Assembly (NCBI GenBank): GCA_013390605.1
Contig: JACAUB010000001.1
Coordinates: 1,000,344 to 1,064,343 of the forward strand
Source of the DNA: Bacteroidota bacterium
GTDB taxonomy: Bacteria; Bacteroidota; Bacteroidia; Bacteroidales; Cfx3-03
Reading direction: 5' to 3'
Length of the DNA: 64,000 nucleotides
How positions within the stretch are numbered: position 1 is the first letter of the stretch; each line of letters opens with the position of its first letter. The translations under genes and the position numbers were made by a program. The notes under the pieces were generated by a model. It made no database searches. It was not told where the DNA came from and was given only the letters and a program-made list of their open reading frames with translations. Positions 7,945-17,549 of the stretch are shown one piece after another.

Positions 7945-10467
7945 ATGAACCAAAATCCTCCCTCTTTTTGGAGCATTCCCACTACTGAATTACTTAAAAC
8001 GTTTCAGACAACTCTCCATGGATTAACAACTAAAGAAGCCCAAAAAAGGCTTTTAACCTATGGGGCAAATCGAATGAAACCTCAAAAGAATTCTAATACA
8101 GTCACGCTCCTGGTTTCTCAGTTTAAGAGTCCAATTATACTTATTCTTTTATTTGCAATAGGATTATCATTGTTTTTACACAATCTGGTTGATGCTTCAA
8201 TTATTCTTTCCATCGTTGTTATAAGCGGACTCCTTAGCTTCTGGCAAGAGTATAGTGCTTCAAATGCTATAGCGAAATTACTTGCTATAGTTCAAATAAA
8301 AGCAGCCGTATTGCGTGACGGTAAGCAAAAAGAAATTCCTATTGAAGATATTGTGCCTGGTGATATCGTCATCCTTAATGCAGGTGATATAGTGCCGGGC
8401 GACTGCCTACTGATCGAAGAGAAAGATTTGTTTGTAGATGAAGCAATGCTTACCGGAGAAACCTTTCCTGTAGAAAAAAATGTTGCAGTATTATCATCCG
8501 ATACGGCTCTCTCTCAACGAACAAATTCAGTATGGATGGGGACCCATATCGTAAGTGGAAATGCGAAGGTCCTTGTGACACTCACCGGTATAAATAGTGA
8601 ATTTGGAAAAGTCTCAGAGCGGCTCAAACTTAAACCACCTGAAACTGATTTCGAACAAGGTATACGTAAATTTGGATATTTTCTAGGTCAGGTCACATTG
8701 ATATTGGTAGTCATCATATTTGCTATCAATGTTTATTTGCATCGACCTGTCTTAGAATCTTTCCTTTTTTCACTTGCCCTTGCAGTTGGGTTGACTCCGC
8801 AGTTGTTACCCGCTATTATCAGTATCAACCTTGCACATGGAGCCAAAAAGATGGCTGAAAAGAAAGTGATCGTAAAGAGGTTGGCTTCTATCGAAAATTT
8901 TGGTAGCATGAATATCATATGCTCTGATAAGACTGGCACTCTTACTGAAGGAAAAGTGCAAGTAGAATCGGTACTTGATGTATATGGTGTTATTAATGAT
9001 AAGGTTTTTCTTTTCGCATATCTCAATGCTTTTTATGAAACTGGTTTTACAAATCCTATTGACGAAGCTATTCTTAACTATCATAAGTTAGATCTTTCTG
9101 GTTATAAAAAGAAAGATGAAATTCCGTATGATTTTCTGCGGAAGCGTTTGAGCATTACCATTAATCATGACGATAAACATATCATGATAACCAAAGGTGC
9201 CTTGTCCAATATTCTTGATGTCTGTGCATCTGTGGAGACAAAAGAGGGGGCTGTTGTTAAAATTGCCACCTTACATGATCAAATACAGAAGCTCTTTGGC
9301 GAGTTTAGCAAAAAGGGCTTTAGAACTTTAGGTATTGCTTATAAAAATATGCCATCTGATTCGCTCATAAGTAAAAAAGATGAAGCAGATATGACATTTA
9401 TAGGATTTCTCACCCTTTTTGATCCTCCCAAAGCAAACATACCTGAAACTATTGCCAGCTTGAAAAAATTGGGTGTTTCACTCAAGATTATTACTGGCGA
9501 TAACCAACTTGTTGCAGCTAGTTTAAGTGAGAAGATGGGACTATCTAATAATAAAATCCTTACTGGTACAGATCTTGGTAAAATGAGTGATGGCGCATTA
9601 CTCAGAAGGGTAGGGGCGGTGGATGTTTTTGCTGAAATTGAACCCAATCAAAAAGAGCGAATCATCATAGCTATGCGAAAGGCTGGCAATGTTGTAGGGT
9701 ATATGGGAGATGGTATCAATGACGCATCTGCACTTCATGCCGCAGATGTTGGTATTTCAGTTGATACTGCTGCAGATGTGGCAAAGGATGCCGCAGATAT
9801 CGTTTTGCTTGAAAAAGATCTTGGTGTTTTGATTGAGGGAGTACGCGAAGGGCGAACGACTTTTGCCAACACATTGAAGTATGTTTTTATGGCTACAAGT
9901 GCTAATTTTGGAAATATGTTTAGCATGGCAGGATTATCACTCTTTATACCATTTCTTCCATTGCTTCCTAAACAGATACTGCTCACTAATCTGATGACCG
10001 ATTTTCCAGAGATGACTATTGCTACCGATAATGTAGATGATGAAATGGTAGATCATCCAAGGCGGTGGGATATCAAAGCTATTCGAAAATTTATGATAAC
10101 CTTTGGATTGGTGAGCTCTGTATTTGACTATATGACTTTTGGGCTGCTTTTGCTTGTCTTACGAATTAATGAAAGTCAATTCCGAACTGGTTGGTTTATT
10201 GAATCGGTAATCTCAGCATCCATGATCGTGCTTGTTATCCGAAGTAGGAAGCCATTTTTTAAAAGCAAACCTGGAAAATATTTGTTAATCGCAACGATTT
10301 CTATTGCTGTTCTTACATTAATTCTCCCTTTTACACCGCTTGGCGTCATGTTTGGATTTAGTCCTCTTACACTTACTACTTATTTACTCTTATTGCTAAT
10401 TGTTGGAGTATACATTGGTGCAGCAGAAATAACCAAAACAATATTTTATAAAAAAGTTAAATTTTAA
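7945..10467 (+). CDS. mgtA: Magnesium-translocating P-type ATPase (MgtA/MgtB type)
   Basis: 840 residues, the usual length is about 850-900. It begins with a short cation-ATPase N domain (TTELLKTFQTTLHGLTTKEA). The actuator loop has the MLTGETFPVEK motif, the phosphorylation site is SDKTGTLTEG with Asp328, and the hinge is YMGDGINDASALHAADVGIS. Ten membrane helices are expected, and six can be seen C-terminal to the catalytic domain, including the P3B-type segment NMFSMAGLSLFIPFLPLLP. It imports Mg2+ across the inner membrane at the cost of ATP. The gene follows marC by 11 bases and ends in a strong hairpin. The leader before marC is too short to hold a known Mg2+ riboswitch. Confidence 0.92.
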   Translation: MNQNPPSFWSIPTTELLKTFQTTLHGLTTKEAQKRLLTYGANRMKPQKNSNTVTLLVSQFKSPIILILLFAIGLSLFLHNLVDASIILSIVVISGLLSFWQEYSASNAIAKLLAIVQIKAAVLRDGKQKEIPIEDIVPGDIVILNAGDIVPGDCLLIEEKDLFVDEAMLTGETFPVEKNVAVLSSDTALSQRTNSVWMGTHIVSGNAKVLVTLTGINSEFGKVSERLKLKPPETDFEQGIRKFGYFLGQVTLILVVIIFAINVYLHRPVLESFLFSLALAVGLTPQLLPAIISINLAHGAKKMAEKKVIVKRLASIENFGSMNIICSDKTGTLTEGKVQVESVLDVYGVINDKVFLFAYLNAFYETGFTNPIDEAILNYHKLDLSGYKKKDEIPYDFLRKRLSITINHDDKHIMITKGALSNILDVCASVETKEGAVVKIATLHDQIQKLFGEFSKKGFRTLGIAYKNMPSDSLISKKDEADMTFIGFLTLFDPPKANIPETIASLKKLGVSLKIITGDNQLVAASLSEKMGLSNNKILTGTDLGKMSDGALLRRVGAVDVFAEIEPNQKERIIIAMRKAGNVVGYMGDGINDASALHAADVGISVDTAADVAKDAADIVLLEKDLGVLIEGVREGRTTFANTLKYVFMATSANFGNMFSMAGLSLFIPFLPLLPKQILLTNLMTDFPEMTIATDNVDDEMVDHPRRWDIKAIRKFMITFGLVSSVFDYMTFGLLLLVLRINESQFRTGWFIESVISASMIVLVIRSRKPFFKSKPGKYLLIATISIAVLTLILPFTPLGVMFGFSPLTLTTYLLLLLIVGVYIGAAEITKTIFYKKVKF

Positions 10468-10486
10468 AAAAACATGAGATAAAAGA

Positions 10487-10524
10487 AAAAGGGATAATCT
10501 GGTGTGATTCAGATTATCCCTTTT
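10487..10524. terminator. Bidirectional terminator between mgtA and the tRNA operon
   Basis: A 15-base-pair perfect stem (10487-10501 with 10510-10524) and an eight-base loop. On the minus strand it is followed by a long T-rich tract, ending the tRNA transcript; on the plus strand four Ts follow, ending mgtA. Confidence 0.9.
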
Positions 10525-10529
10525 CGGTG

Positions 10530-10604
10530 TCGGGGCAGCAGGATTCGAACCTGCGACCTCCTGCTCCCAAAGCAGGCGCGATGACCGGACTACGCTATGC
10601 CCCG
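10530..10604 (-). tRNA. tRNA-Pro (anticodon TGG)
   Basis: On the minus strand the sequence folds as a full cloverleaf. The acceptor stem is CGGGGCA/TGCCCCG with discriminator A, the anticodon arm is CCTGC-TTTGGGA-GCAGG giving anticodon TGG, and the T arm holds the GGTTCGAATCC core. CCA is not encoded. It lies 42 bases after tRNA-Ser in the same transcript; the gap between them holds a small palindrome (10631-10646). Confidence 0.95.
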
Positions 10605-10645
10605 TTAAATTTCTTTAACCCGGTGGGCCAAGGATTAAAATCCTT

Positions 10646-10733
<88 letters not shown>

Positions 10734-10776
10734 GTGAGTTTGGCCCCTGTAGATGAGTTGTTCATCGTTGGGATTG

Positions 10777-10807
10777 CAAAAATACAAAATCATTCTGTTC
10801 TGCCAAA
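10777..10807 (-). promoter_or_regulatory. Promoter of the tRNA-Ser/tRNA-Pro operon
   Basis: Reading the minus strand: TTTG (10807-10804), 19 bases, then TATTTTTG (10784-10777). This matches the Bacteroidota -33/-7 consensus with ideal spacing. The stretch from here to 11056 (about 250 bases) holds no gene that I can support. Confidence 0.8.
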
Positions 10808-11056
10808 CTTTTTTTGATGTTTTACAGAAAAAAAGAAATATTTAAAATTCATATCTTGATTATCAGTCTGTTTCAATAGAGAAATTTATTAAATGAAAAC
10901 TGAAATCAATCTCTTTTGAAGTAAATTACCGTTTAGTTCTATTATCTGGCGTTGAAACCGTGCTTATTTACTACTGTTTTGCTCTTTTGAAAACTGAATT
11001 AAGGAGAAAAACATTTGAAAATATAATATCAATAGATCAAATTCTATGATGAAAAA

Positions 11057-11092
11057 AGAAGGTCCGTAAAATTTTGTTTCTACAGACCTTCT
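11057..11092 (-). terminator. Terminator of clpB
   Basis: Imperfect stem of AGAAGGTC(C/T)GTA type around an A/T-rich loop; on the minus strand it is followed by a run of Ts (complement of the A-run at 11052-11057). It sits just after the clpB stop. Confidence 0.8.
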
Positions 11093-11100
11093 AACGGATT

Positions 11101-13692
11101 CTATTTATTACTAAAGGTGAATTCATTATCCATTACACCAATATGAATAATCGATTCTGGTGAGACTTTTCCTGCGAGTATCATTTTAGATAACTCGTTC
11201 AGTACTTTTCGTTGAATGACTCTTTTTAAAGGGCGTGCTCCAAATTGTGGATCATAACCTAAGTCTACTAAAAGATCAAGTGCTTCGTCGGTGATGACTA
11301 GTTTTAAATTATTGCCGGCTAACATTTCTTTTACTCTTTCAATTTGTAGTGTGACGATCCCTCTGATTTCTGTTTTCGACAACGGTGTAAACATTAACAC
11401 TTCATCAATTCTGTTTAGAAACTCGGGTCGAATTGTTTTTTTCAAAAGTTCAAAAACCTCTTCTCGGGTTTCATCAAGTAAATTATCATGATTTGCATCA
11501 GTTAAATGACTCAGTTTCTCTTGAATCAGATGAGAACCAATATTTGAAGTCATGATAATAATAGTGTTCCTAAAATCGGCAGTCCGTCCCTTATTATCGG
11601 TTAACCTGCCATCATCCAATACTTGTAACAGTATATTGAACACATCAGGGTGTGCCTTCTCAATTTCATCGAGTAGTACTACTGAATAGGGTTTTCTTCT
11701 TACTTTTTCAGTAAGCTGACCACCTTCCTCATATCCAACATATCCTGGAGGTGCACCAACGAGGCGCGAAACAGTGTGTCGCTCCTGATATTCGCTCATG
11801 TCTATCCGTACCATGGAGTTTTCATCATCAAACAGGAACTCTGCGAGCGCTTTCGCAAGTTCTGTTTTGCCCACCCCTGTGGTGCCCAGAAAGATAAATG
11901 AACCAATGGGTCGACGGTTGTCATTAAGCCCTGCACGACTTCTCCTGATGGCGTCAGCCAAGGCGGAAATGGCCTCATCCTGCCCTACTACACGTTTATG
12001 CAAATCTTGCTCTAGTGTCAAAAGCTTCTCACGTTCACTTTGCAGCATTCTGGTAACTGGAATACCAGTCCATCGCGAAACAATTTCTGCAATTTCTTCA
12101 GCACCCACCTCTTCTTTAATGAGGGGAGTGTCACCTTGAATCTCATGGAGCTTTATCTTTTGTTTTTCAATCCGTGCTTCTGTTTCGCGAATTTTACCAT
12201 ATCTTATCTCGGCAACCTTTCCATAATTACCTTCACGTTCTGCTTGATCGCCTTCAAGTTTTAATTGCTCAATTTCATTTTTCCCCTTTTGAATCGCATT
12301 CATAAACTCCTTTTCCTGTGTCCAACGAGCTTTAACCTGATTACGTCTTTCGTTTAAATTGGCTAATTCTTCGTTGATCTCTTTCAATTTGGCTTGGTCC
12401 TTTTCTCTCTTAATAGCCTCTCGCTCAATTTCAAGCTGACGTATTCTTCGTTCAGTCTGATCCAGATCTTCCGGTAAAGAGTCTATTTCCAAACGAAGTT
12501 TAGCTGCTGATTCATCAATAAGGTCGATAGCTTTATCAGGAAGAAACCGATCAGTTATATAGCGTTGTGAAAGTTGAACGGCAGCAATGATCGCCTCATC
12601 GCGAATACGAACCTGATGATGCATTTCATAACGTTCTTTTAGTCCTCTTAATATTGATATTGCATCTTCGGTTGAAGGCTCATCAATCATTACAATTTGG
12701 AACCTGCGTTCCAAGGCTTTATCTTTTTCAAAGTATTTCTGATATTCTTTGAGAGTAGTGGCGCCAATGGCTTTTAACTCTCCCCGAGCCAATGCCGGTT
12801 TTAGAATATTAGCAGCATCCATAGCTCCATCACCACCACCTGCACCCACTAGGGTATGGATTTCGTCGATGAACAAAATAACCTCACCATCCGATGCAAT
12901 TACTTCTTTGATTACACTTTTTAATCTTTCCTCAAACTCTCCTTTATATTTGGCACCGGCTATTAATGCTCCCATATCGAGAGAAAAGATTTGTTTTGAC
13001 TTTAGGTTCTCAGGGACATCTCCATTGATGATCCGATGAGCCAGTCCTTCTGCAATAGCCGTTTTACCAACGCCGGGTTCTCCAATGAGGATGGGGTTAT
13101 TCTTTGTCCTTCGTGAAAGTATTTGAAGTACCCTACGAATTTCCTCGTCACGACCTATCACCGGGTCCAGTTTTCCAGACCTTGCCAGTGCATTAAGATT
13201 AAGCGCAAAGCGATTGAGCGAATTATAACTTTCTTCGGCACTCTGACTATTTACAGTAGCCCCTTTTCTCAACTCCAGAATAGCTGCCTTTAACTCTTTC
13301 TCTGTGATGCCAGCATCTTTTAAAAGACGAGCAATGGTATCCGAACCAGAAAGGAATGCTAATAATAAATGTTCGATAGCTACAAATTCATCACCAAACT
13401 CCTTTAAATATTTTTGTGCTTTTTGAAGTGTTGCAGAAGCTTCATTTCCCAGATATGGTTCTCCACCACTTACACGTGGCATTTGCTCTAAAAGACGATC
13501 TACACTTTGTTCAAGCGTAGTTGGGTTAACATTTAATTTTCTTAGCAGATATGGGGTTACATTTTCGTCTACAGCTAGAATCCCCTTTAAGATATGCGTA
13601 TTCTCAATGGCTTGTTGTTGATTGTCGGTGGCAATCTGAAAAGCTTTTTGAATGGCTTCCTGTGATTTAATTGTATATTGATTTAGATTCAT
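11101..13692 (-). CDS. clpB: ATP-dependent disaggregase ClpB
   Basis: 863 residues, the usual ClpB length. Order of domains: N domain with two Clp repeats (about 1-145), AAA1 with Walker A GEPGVGKT at residues 204-211 and Walker [10 protein letters not shown], the coiled-coil middle domain (about 400-530, rich in Glu/Lys/Arg), AAA2 with Walker [14 protein letters not shown], and the C-terminal domain. The middle domain and lack of a ClpP-binding loop separate it from ClpA/ClpC. It extracts polypeptides from aggregates together with DnaK/DnaJ. Divergent from the pyrophosphatase gene with a 200-base gap. Confidence 0.97.
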   Translation of the reverse strand: MNLNQYTIKSQEAIQKAFQIATDNQQQAIENTHILKGILAVDENVTPYLLRKLNVNPTTLEQSVDRLLEQMPRVSGGEPYLGNEASATLQKAQKYLKEFGDEFVAIEHLLLAFLSGSDTIARLLKDAGITEKELKAAILELRKGATVNSQSAEESYNSLNRFALNLNALARSGKLDPVIGRDEEIRRVLQILSRRTKNNPILIGEPGVGKTAIAEGLAHRIINGDVPENLKSKQIFSLDMGALIAGAKYKGEFEERLKSVIKEVIASDGEVILFIDEIHTLVGAGGGDGAMDAANILKPALARGELKAIGATTLKEYQKYFEKDKALERRFQIVMIDEPSTEDAISILRGLKERYEMHHQVRIRDEAIIAAVQLSQRYITDRFLPDKAIDLIDESAAKLRLEIDSLPEDLDQTERRIRQLEIEREAIKREKDQAKLKEINEELANLNERRNQVKARWTQEKEFMNAIQKGKNEIEQLKLEGDQAEREGNYGKVAEIRYGKIRETEARIEKQKIKLHEIQGDTPLIKEEVGAEEIAEIVSRWTGIPVTRMLQSEREKLLTLEQDLHKRVVGQDEAISALADAIRRSRAGLNDNRRPIGSFIFLGTTGVGKTELAKALAEFLFDDENSMVRIDMSEYQERHTVSRLVGAPPGYVGYEEGGQLTEKVRRKPYSVVLLDEIEKAHPDVFNILLQVLDDGRLTDNKGRTADFRNTIIIMTSNIGSHLIQEKLSHLTDANHDNLLDETREEVFELLKKTIRPEFLNRIDEVLMFTPLSKTEIRGIVTLQIERVKEMLAGNNLKLVITDEALDLLVDLGYDPQFGARPLKRVIQRKVLNELSKMILAGKVSPESIIHIGVMDNEFTFSNK

Positions 13693-13894
13693 GATACTAG
13701 TTTTTAATAAAAATAATGTATCAATATCTTTGCCAATAGATATAGAGTATGTTTAAACTGTAAAAATGTCTGAAAAAGATTGAGTTAAGATGTCATTTTG
13801 TCCTTTTATGCTTAAACATTTTTAGATAAAACCTGTTGTTAATATCGATGTTGAGAATCTCAATGCACCACAAATTTTAATAAAAAGATAGTGT

Positions 13895-14566
13895 ATGCCG
13901 AACAAAATTATGGACCCAATTGGAAAGCTAATGGGACTACGTTATAAATCGCACCCATGGCATGGGGTAGAATTAGGAGATAACGCTCCTCTTGAAGTAA
14001 ACTGTTTCATAGAAATGGTTTCAACGGATACTGTGAAGTATGAAGTGGATAAAGTAAGTGGTTATCTTAGAATCGATCGACCACAAAAATATTCAAATAC
14101 AATACCAGCTCTCTATGGCTTTCTTCCACAAACTTTAAGTGGAAAGTCTGTAGCTGAATACTGTATGGAGCGTTCTGGCAAAACAGAGATTAAGGGTGAT
14201 GGTGACCCTATTGACGTTTGTGTATTGACTGAAAAAACAATATCTCATGGAGATATTCTTGTGAGAGCTATTCCCATAGGTGGGTTCAGAATGCTGGATG
14301 GCAATGAATCTGATGATAAGATTATTGCTGTTCTTGCTCACGATGCTGTTTATGGTGAATATAAAGATATTAACGATTGCCCTACTTTGGTAGTAGAGCG
14401 TTTGAAACATTATTTTCTAACCTATAAAGATCTTCCCGGGATTCATCGCAATGTTGAAATTGCTCAGACATTTGGGGCCGATGAGGCACATGAAATTATT
14501 CGTCGTTCTATGGACGACTATATTGCAAAATTTGAAGATCTTGAATCTGTTTTAAGAGAAGTCTAA
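13895..14566 (+). CDS. ppa: Inorganic pyrophosphatase, family I
   Basis: 223 residues. The family I active site is seen as GDGDPIDVCVL (about 106-116), with further acidic residues in LAHDAVYGEYKDIND that bind the catalytic Mg2+ ions, and the conserved YGFLPQT segment. It hydrolyses pyrophosphate to phosphate and so drives biosynthetic reactions. The N-terminal 30 residues before LEVNCFIEM are longer than in the E. coli enzyme, as in other Bacteroidota forms. A second in-frame ATG (base 13910) is possible but the first is kept because the family begins this way in the phylum. Confidence 0.93.
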   Translation: MPNKIMDPIGKLMGLRYKSHPWHGVELGDNAPLEVNCFIEMVSTDTVKYEVDKVSGYLRIDRPQKYSNTIPALYGFLPQTLSGKSVAEYCMERSGKTEIKGDGDPIDVCVLTEKTISHGDILVRAIPIGGFRMLDGNESDDKIIAVLAHDAVYGEYKDINDCPTLVVERLKHYFLTYKDLPGIHRNVEIAQTFGADEAHEIIRRSMDDYIAKFEDLESVLREV

Positions 14567-14783
14567 TCGGGTTACTTTGAAATGTTGAGCTAAAAAGTTC
14601 GTTTCCCATTCTGAGTGCCCCATTATCATTACCTTTTGTGTAAAATTTAAGTGGCAATAGTAAATATCTGGAAACAGATTCCTTCTAAGTGATCGTACTG
14701 GCAAAGTTGTCGATAGAGGACTTATTTAAGAATGAAAAATATTTTCCAACTAATTCTTAATTCTCTTGCATTAAATATTAAAT

Positions 14784-14820
14784 AAACAGGACTGTCACTT
14801 TTTTGGCGACAGCCCTGTTG
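14784..14820 (-). terminator. Hairpin between ppa and hydG (probable terminator)
   Basis: A 13-pair stem with one A-C mismatch (14784-14796 with 14808-14820) and an 11-base loop. It follows hydG on the minus strand and also lies about 220 bases after ppa. The T-tract is weak, so efficiency is uncertain. Confidence 0.6.
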
Positions 14821-14848
14821 TTAAATTTCAGAAGTTGTATAATAATCT

Positions 14849-16285
14849 TTAAAAATAAAGATCGCGTTTACCTGCTTTTATTTGTTCTATTCTATTTCTG
14901 ATTTCAGTAACGTTAATCTTCTCTGCAGTTGTTTGAAGCGCCTGTAGTTCCTTTTCAATCAGTAGCCAACCTTTTTCTGCTGTTTCGACCGGAGCATAAT
15001 CCACAAGATATTCACTCAGCGTGAGGATAGCATTGGGCGTACAGAAACGTTTGATGAATCCAGGAACAGAGAACTCCATGAAATGCTCTCCCGTTCTGCC
15101 CAATCGGTAACATGCTGTGCAGAATGAAGGCATGAAGCCGGTTGCGATAAGTTCGTCCATGATTTCATTTAGCGAACGACTGTCATTAATAGCAAACTGT
15201 TCGCGATGAAGATTTTGATCTTCATTTTCTGTCTCTGCATAGGCACCGATCTCAAGTTTTGTTCCTCCATCAATCTGTGATATTCCAAATTGGAGAACCT
15301 CTTTACGTAGCGCAGGCGTTTCTCGTGCTGTAAGAATCATTCCGGTATAGGGAACTGCTAATCTGAGAATTGCAACCAGTCGGGCAAAGTCTTTATCATT
15401 GACCATGTACTTCCCATTAATATTTAATTCCGAAGCATCTTTGATTCTGGGGAAGGAGATGGTGTGTGGTCCAACGTTATAGCAGGCTTCTAAATGGTTC
15501 GTGTGACGGATAAGTCCAAGTACTTCAAAACGCCAGTCGTAGAGGCCAATAAGAGCGCCGATACCCACATCGTCAATACCACCCTCCTGAGCTCTGTCAA
15601 GTGATGTTAAACGATATTCAAAGTCCATTTTCTTTCCACCCAGATGATAGATCTTATAGGCTTCAGGATTATAGGTCTCCTGGAAAATTTGGTAGGTTCC
15701 AATTCCTGCGGCTTTAACGGTTTTAAATCCCTCAATTTCCAGTGGCGCTGCATTTATATTTACTCTTCGGATCTCACCATGATTCTTTTTGACGTCATAA
15801 ACTAATTTAACGTTATGAGCTATAAATTCGGGTGAGTAGTGGTGGTGTTCGCCATAAACCAATATGAGACGTTTTTGTCCGGTTTCTTCAAGTGCTTCTA
15901 CTTCGTCAATCAATTCCTGATCTGTGAGCGTAGTACGGATTTGTTCTTTGTTAGTTGATCTGAATCCACAGTATTGACAATTATTGATACACTTGTTTCC
16001 AACATAAAGTGGGGCAAATAGAACAATTCTATTTCCATAGACAAGACGCTTTAATTCTCGTGCTCCTTCTTTAATCTCTTCAATTAGCGAGGGTTCAGTT
16101 GTATTGAGCAGAACAGCTGTTTCTTCCATTGTAAGTCTCTGCTTGCTAAGAGACTTTGCAATAAGTTCGCGAACTCGTTCAGGTGTGCTTTTGGTATTGT
16201 TTATTAAGTCCCAAATCTCTTCGGGGTCGATGAATGGTTTCATCCGTTCATCTGGAATGCGGCATTTCTCTGGTGTGAATTTCAT
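14849..16285 (-). CDS. hydG: [FeFe]-hydrogenase maturase HydG (radical SAM)
   Basis: 478 residues. The radical SAM cluster motif CX3CX2C is at Cys99, Cys103 and Cys106 (KCINNCQYCGF). The C-terminal CX2CX22C motif, diagnostic of HydG as opposed to ThiH, is present (FCTACYRLGRTGE ... KRFC). HydG cleaves tyrosine to give the CO and CN- ligands of the H-cluster of [FeFe] hydrogenases. The cell therefore probably makes an [FeFe] hydrogenase and lives anaerobically. It follows the TM1266-like gene by 54 bases on the same strand; hydE and hydF are not in this window. Confidence 0.95.
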   Translation of the reverse strand: MKFTPEKCRIPDERMKPFIDPEEIWDLINNTKSTPERVRELIAKSLSKQRLTMEETAVLLNTTEPSLIEEIKEGARELKRLVYGNRIVLFAPLYVGNKCINNCQYCGFRSTNKEQIRTTLTDQELIDEVEALEETGQKRLILVYGEHHHYSPEFIAHNVKLVYDVKKNHGEIRRVNINAAPLEIEGFKTVKAAGIGTYQIFQETYNPEAYKIYHLGGKKMDFEYRLTSLDRAQEGGIDDVGIGALIGLYDWRFEVLGLIRHTNHLEACYNVGPHTISFPRIKDASELNINGKYMVNDKDFARLVAILRLAVPYTGMILTARETPALRKEVLQFGISQIDGGTKLEIGAYAETENEDQNLHREQFAINDSRSLNEIMDELIATGFMPSFCTACYRLGRTGEHFMEFSVPGFIKRFCTPNAILTLSEYLVDYAPVETAEKGWLLIEKELQALQTTAEKINVTEIRNRIEQIKAGKRDLYF

Positions 16286-16339
16286 TTCTTGATTTTATTT
16301 AATTCAGTTATTTCGACACAAAGATTGAGAAACAGCTTC

Positions 16340-16609
16340 TCATTTGAAATTACTATTAACTTCAATCGGTTTAAGCATTACCGATTTAACCTGAATGCCA
16401 TTAAGGCGTCCCAGTTGTCCGGTTAACGAACTAATCTGGTCTGAATTTCCATCAAGAATAAGAGAGATAATATTGATTTGATAGTCACGCAGGGGTAAAC
16501 CTTGCCTACCGATAATGATATCGGAATGACGGGAGATAATTTGGTTGAGTAGTGCAACCTCCTGTTTATCTTCAATGAGTATTAGGGCAGAGCCTATTCT
16601 CCTTTCCAT
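16340..16609 (-). CDS. TM1266-like putative iron-only hydrogenase system regulator
   Basis: An 89-residue ACT-like domain protein. The opening MERRIGSALILIEDK, the RHSDIIIGRQGLP centre and the SLTGQLGRLNGIQVKSVM end match the TM1266 family found with [FeFe]-hydrogenase maturation genes. The frame is open to 16642, but the start at 16609 is chosen because GGAGG lies eight bases before its ATG (rare in this genome) and because family members begin with M-E-(K/R)-R-I-G. It precedes hydG on the same strand, so they likely form an operon. NikR-like or regulatory function is proposed for the family, not proven. Confidence 0.85.
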   Translation of the reverse strand: MERRIGSALILIEDKQEVALLNQIISRHSDIIIGRQGLPLRDYQINIISLILDGNSDQISSLTGQLGRLNGIQVKSVMLKPIEVNSNFK

Positions 16610-16756
16610 AAGTAAGTCCTCCGGATCAGATGATTGATACATAAAGCCTCGAAGCCAAACATTCAGCCTCTTGGGTTAATTGGTACAAAGATACTATTTT
16701 TATTTTGTTGTTAATGGAATAACAGCTAAAATAATTTAATTTGTTTTTAATAATCA

Positions 16757-16764
16757 TACATTTG
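16757..16764 (+). promoter_or_regulatory. Candidate -7 box of the MORN gene
   Basis: TACATTTG, a TAnnTTTG match, 24 bases before the ATG at 16789. No well-spaced -33 element is visible. Confidence 0.45.
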
Positions 16765-16788
16765 TATAAACCATTTAACGTATCAACC

Positions 16789-17457
16789 ATGAAAACCCTT
16801 GGACTTCTAATTGTTTCTTTGATGATTACAAATAATCTCTTTTCTCAAGAGTGTAAAGTTTTAAAACCTGAGATATCCAATAGTTATCAAGGGGAATGTA
16901 AAAATGGACTCGCGCAGGGTAAGGGTGTAGCAAAAGGGACGGATATTTACGAAGGTGAATTCAAAAAAGGACTACCTGATGGAGAAGGAACATATGTTTG
17001 GGCTAATGGATCTACCTATGTAGGCGATTGGCGAAAAGGAATAATGGATGGAAAGGGTAAATATACATGGCATACCTCGAAGGGTGATTCCACACAAATT
17101 GGTATTTGGCGACGGGGTAAATATGAAGGAACAGGAATCCCTGCATATGTCATTAATCGAAATCAAAGTGTTCCCAGATATACCATTAGAAAATCTCTTG
17201 GTAATCTTGATCGGATAACCATTCAATTTATGCGGGCAGGATCAAATTTCAATGAAGTGAGTAATTTAAATGTATCATCTGATAGCGGATCCGACGAAAC
17301 GAAAGGATCTAATTTAATGATAAACAATGCGACTTTTCCCGTTAATATCAAACTAGATTTTACAGTACCTAATCTTCTAAAGACGGCTGAATATAATTGT
17401 ATTTTTAATTTTACGATCACAGAAAAAGGATCATGGGATGTGATATTGAATCTTTAG
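16789..17457 (+). CDS. Secreted MORN-repeat protein
   Basis: 222 residues from the ATG at 16789; the open frame back to a TTG at 16741 contains the promoter box and lacks support. A signal peptide (about 1-20, ending LFSQE) is followed by at least three MORN repeats (YQGECKNGLAQGKG, YEGEFKKGLPDGEGTY, YVGDWRKGIMDGKGKYTW). The C-terminal 90 residues form a separate part of unknown fold. The final third of this gene has a diverged copy at 23541-23724, see there. MORN repeats often bind lipids or act as structural spacers; the job here is unknown. It converges on susD and shares its terminator. Confidence 0.8.
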   Translation: MKTLGLLIVSLMITNNLFSQECKVLKPEISNSYQGECKNGLAQGKGVAKGTDIYEGEFKKGLPDGEGTYVWANGSTYVGDWRKGIMDGKGKYTWHTSKGDSTQIGIWRRGKYEGTGIPAYVINRNQSVPRYTIRKSLGNLDRITIQFMRAGSNFNEVSNLNVSSDSGSDETKGSNLMINNATFPVNIKLDFTVPNLLKTAEYNCIFNFTITEKGSWDVILNL

Positions 17458-17491
17458 ATCAGCGATGAAAGTTTCTGTTATCTCGTAAATA

Positions 17492-17523
17492 AGAAAAGGC
17501 GACCTCAAAGAGTCGCCTTTTCT
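17492..17523. terminator. Bidirectional terminator between the MORN gene and susD 1
   Basis: Perfect 12-base-pair stem AGAAAAGGCGAC with its complement around an eight-base loop, T-run on the plus strand and A-run (T-run on minus) on the other side. Confidence 0.9.
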
Positions 17524-17549
17524 GTATGAAATCAATTCAACAAAAGTGG

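Noticed and set aside
11291..13039. Plus-strand frames opposite clpB
   Set aside because: They are shadows of the strongly conserved clpB coding sequence.
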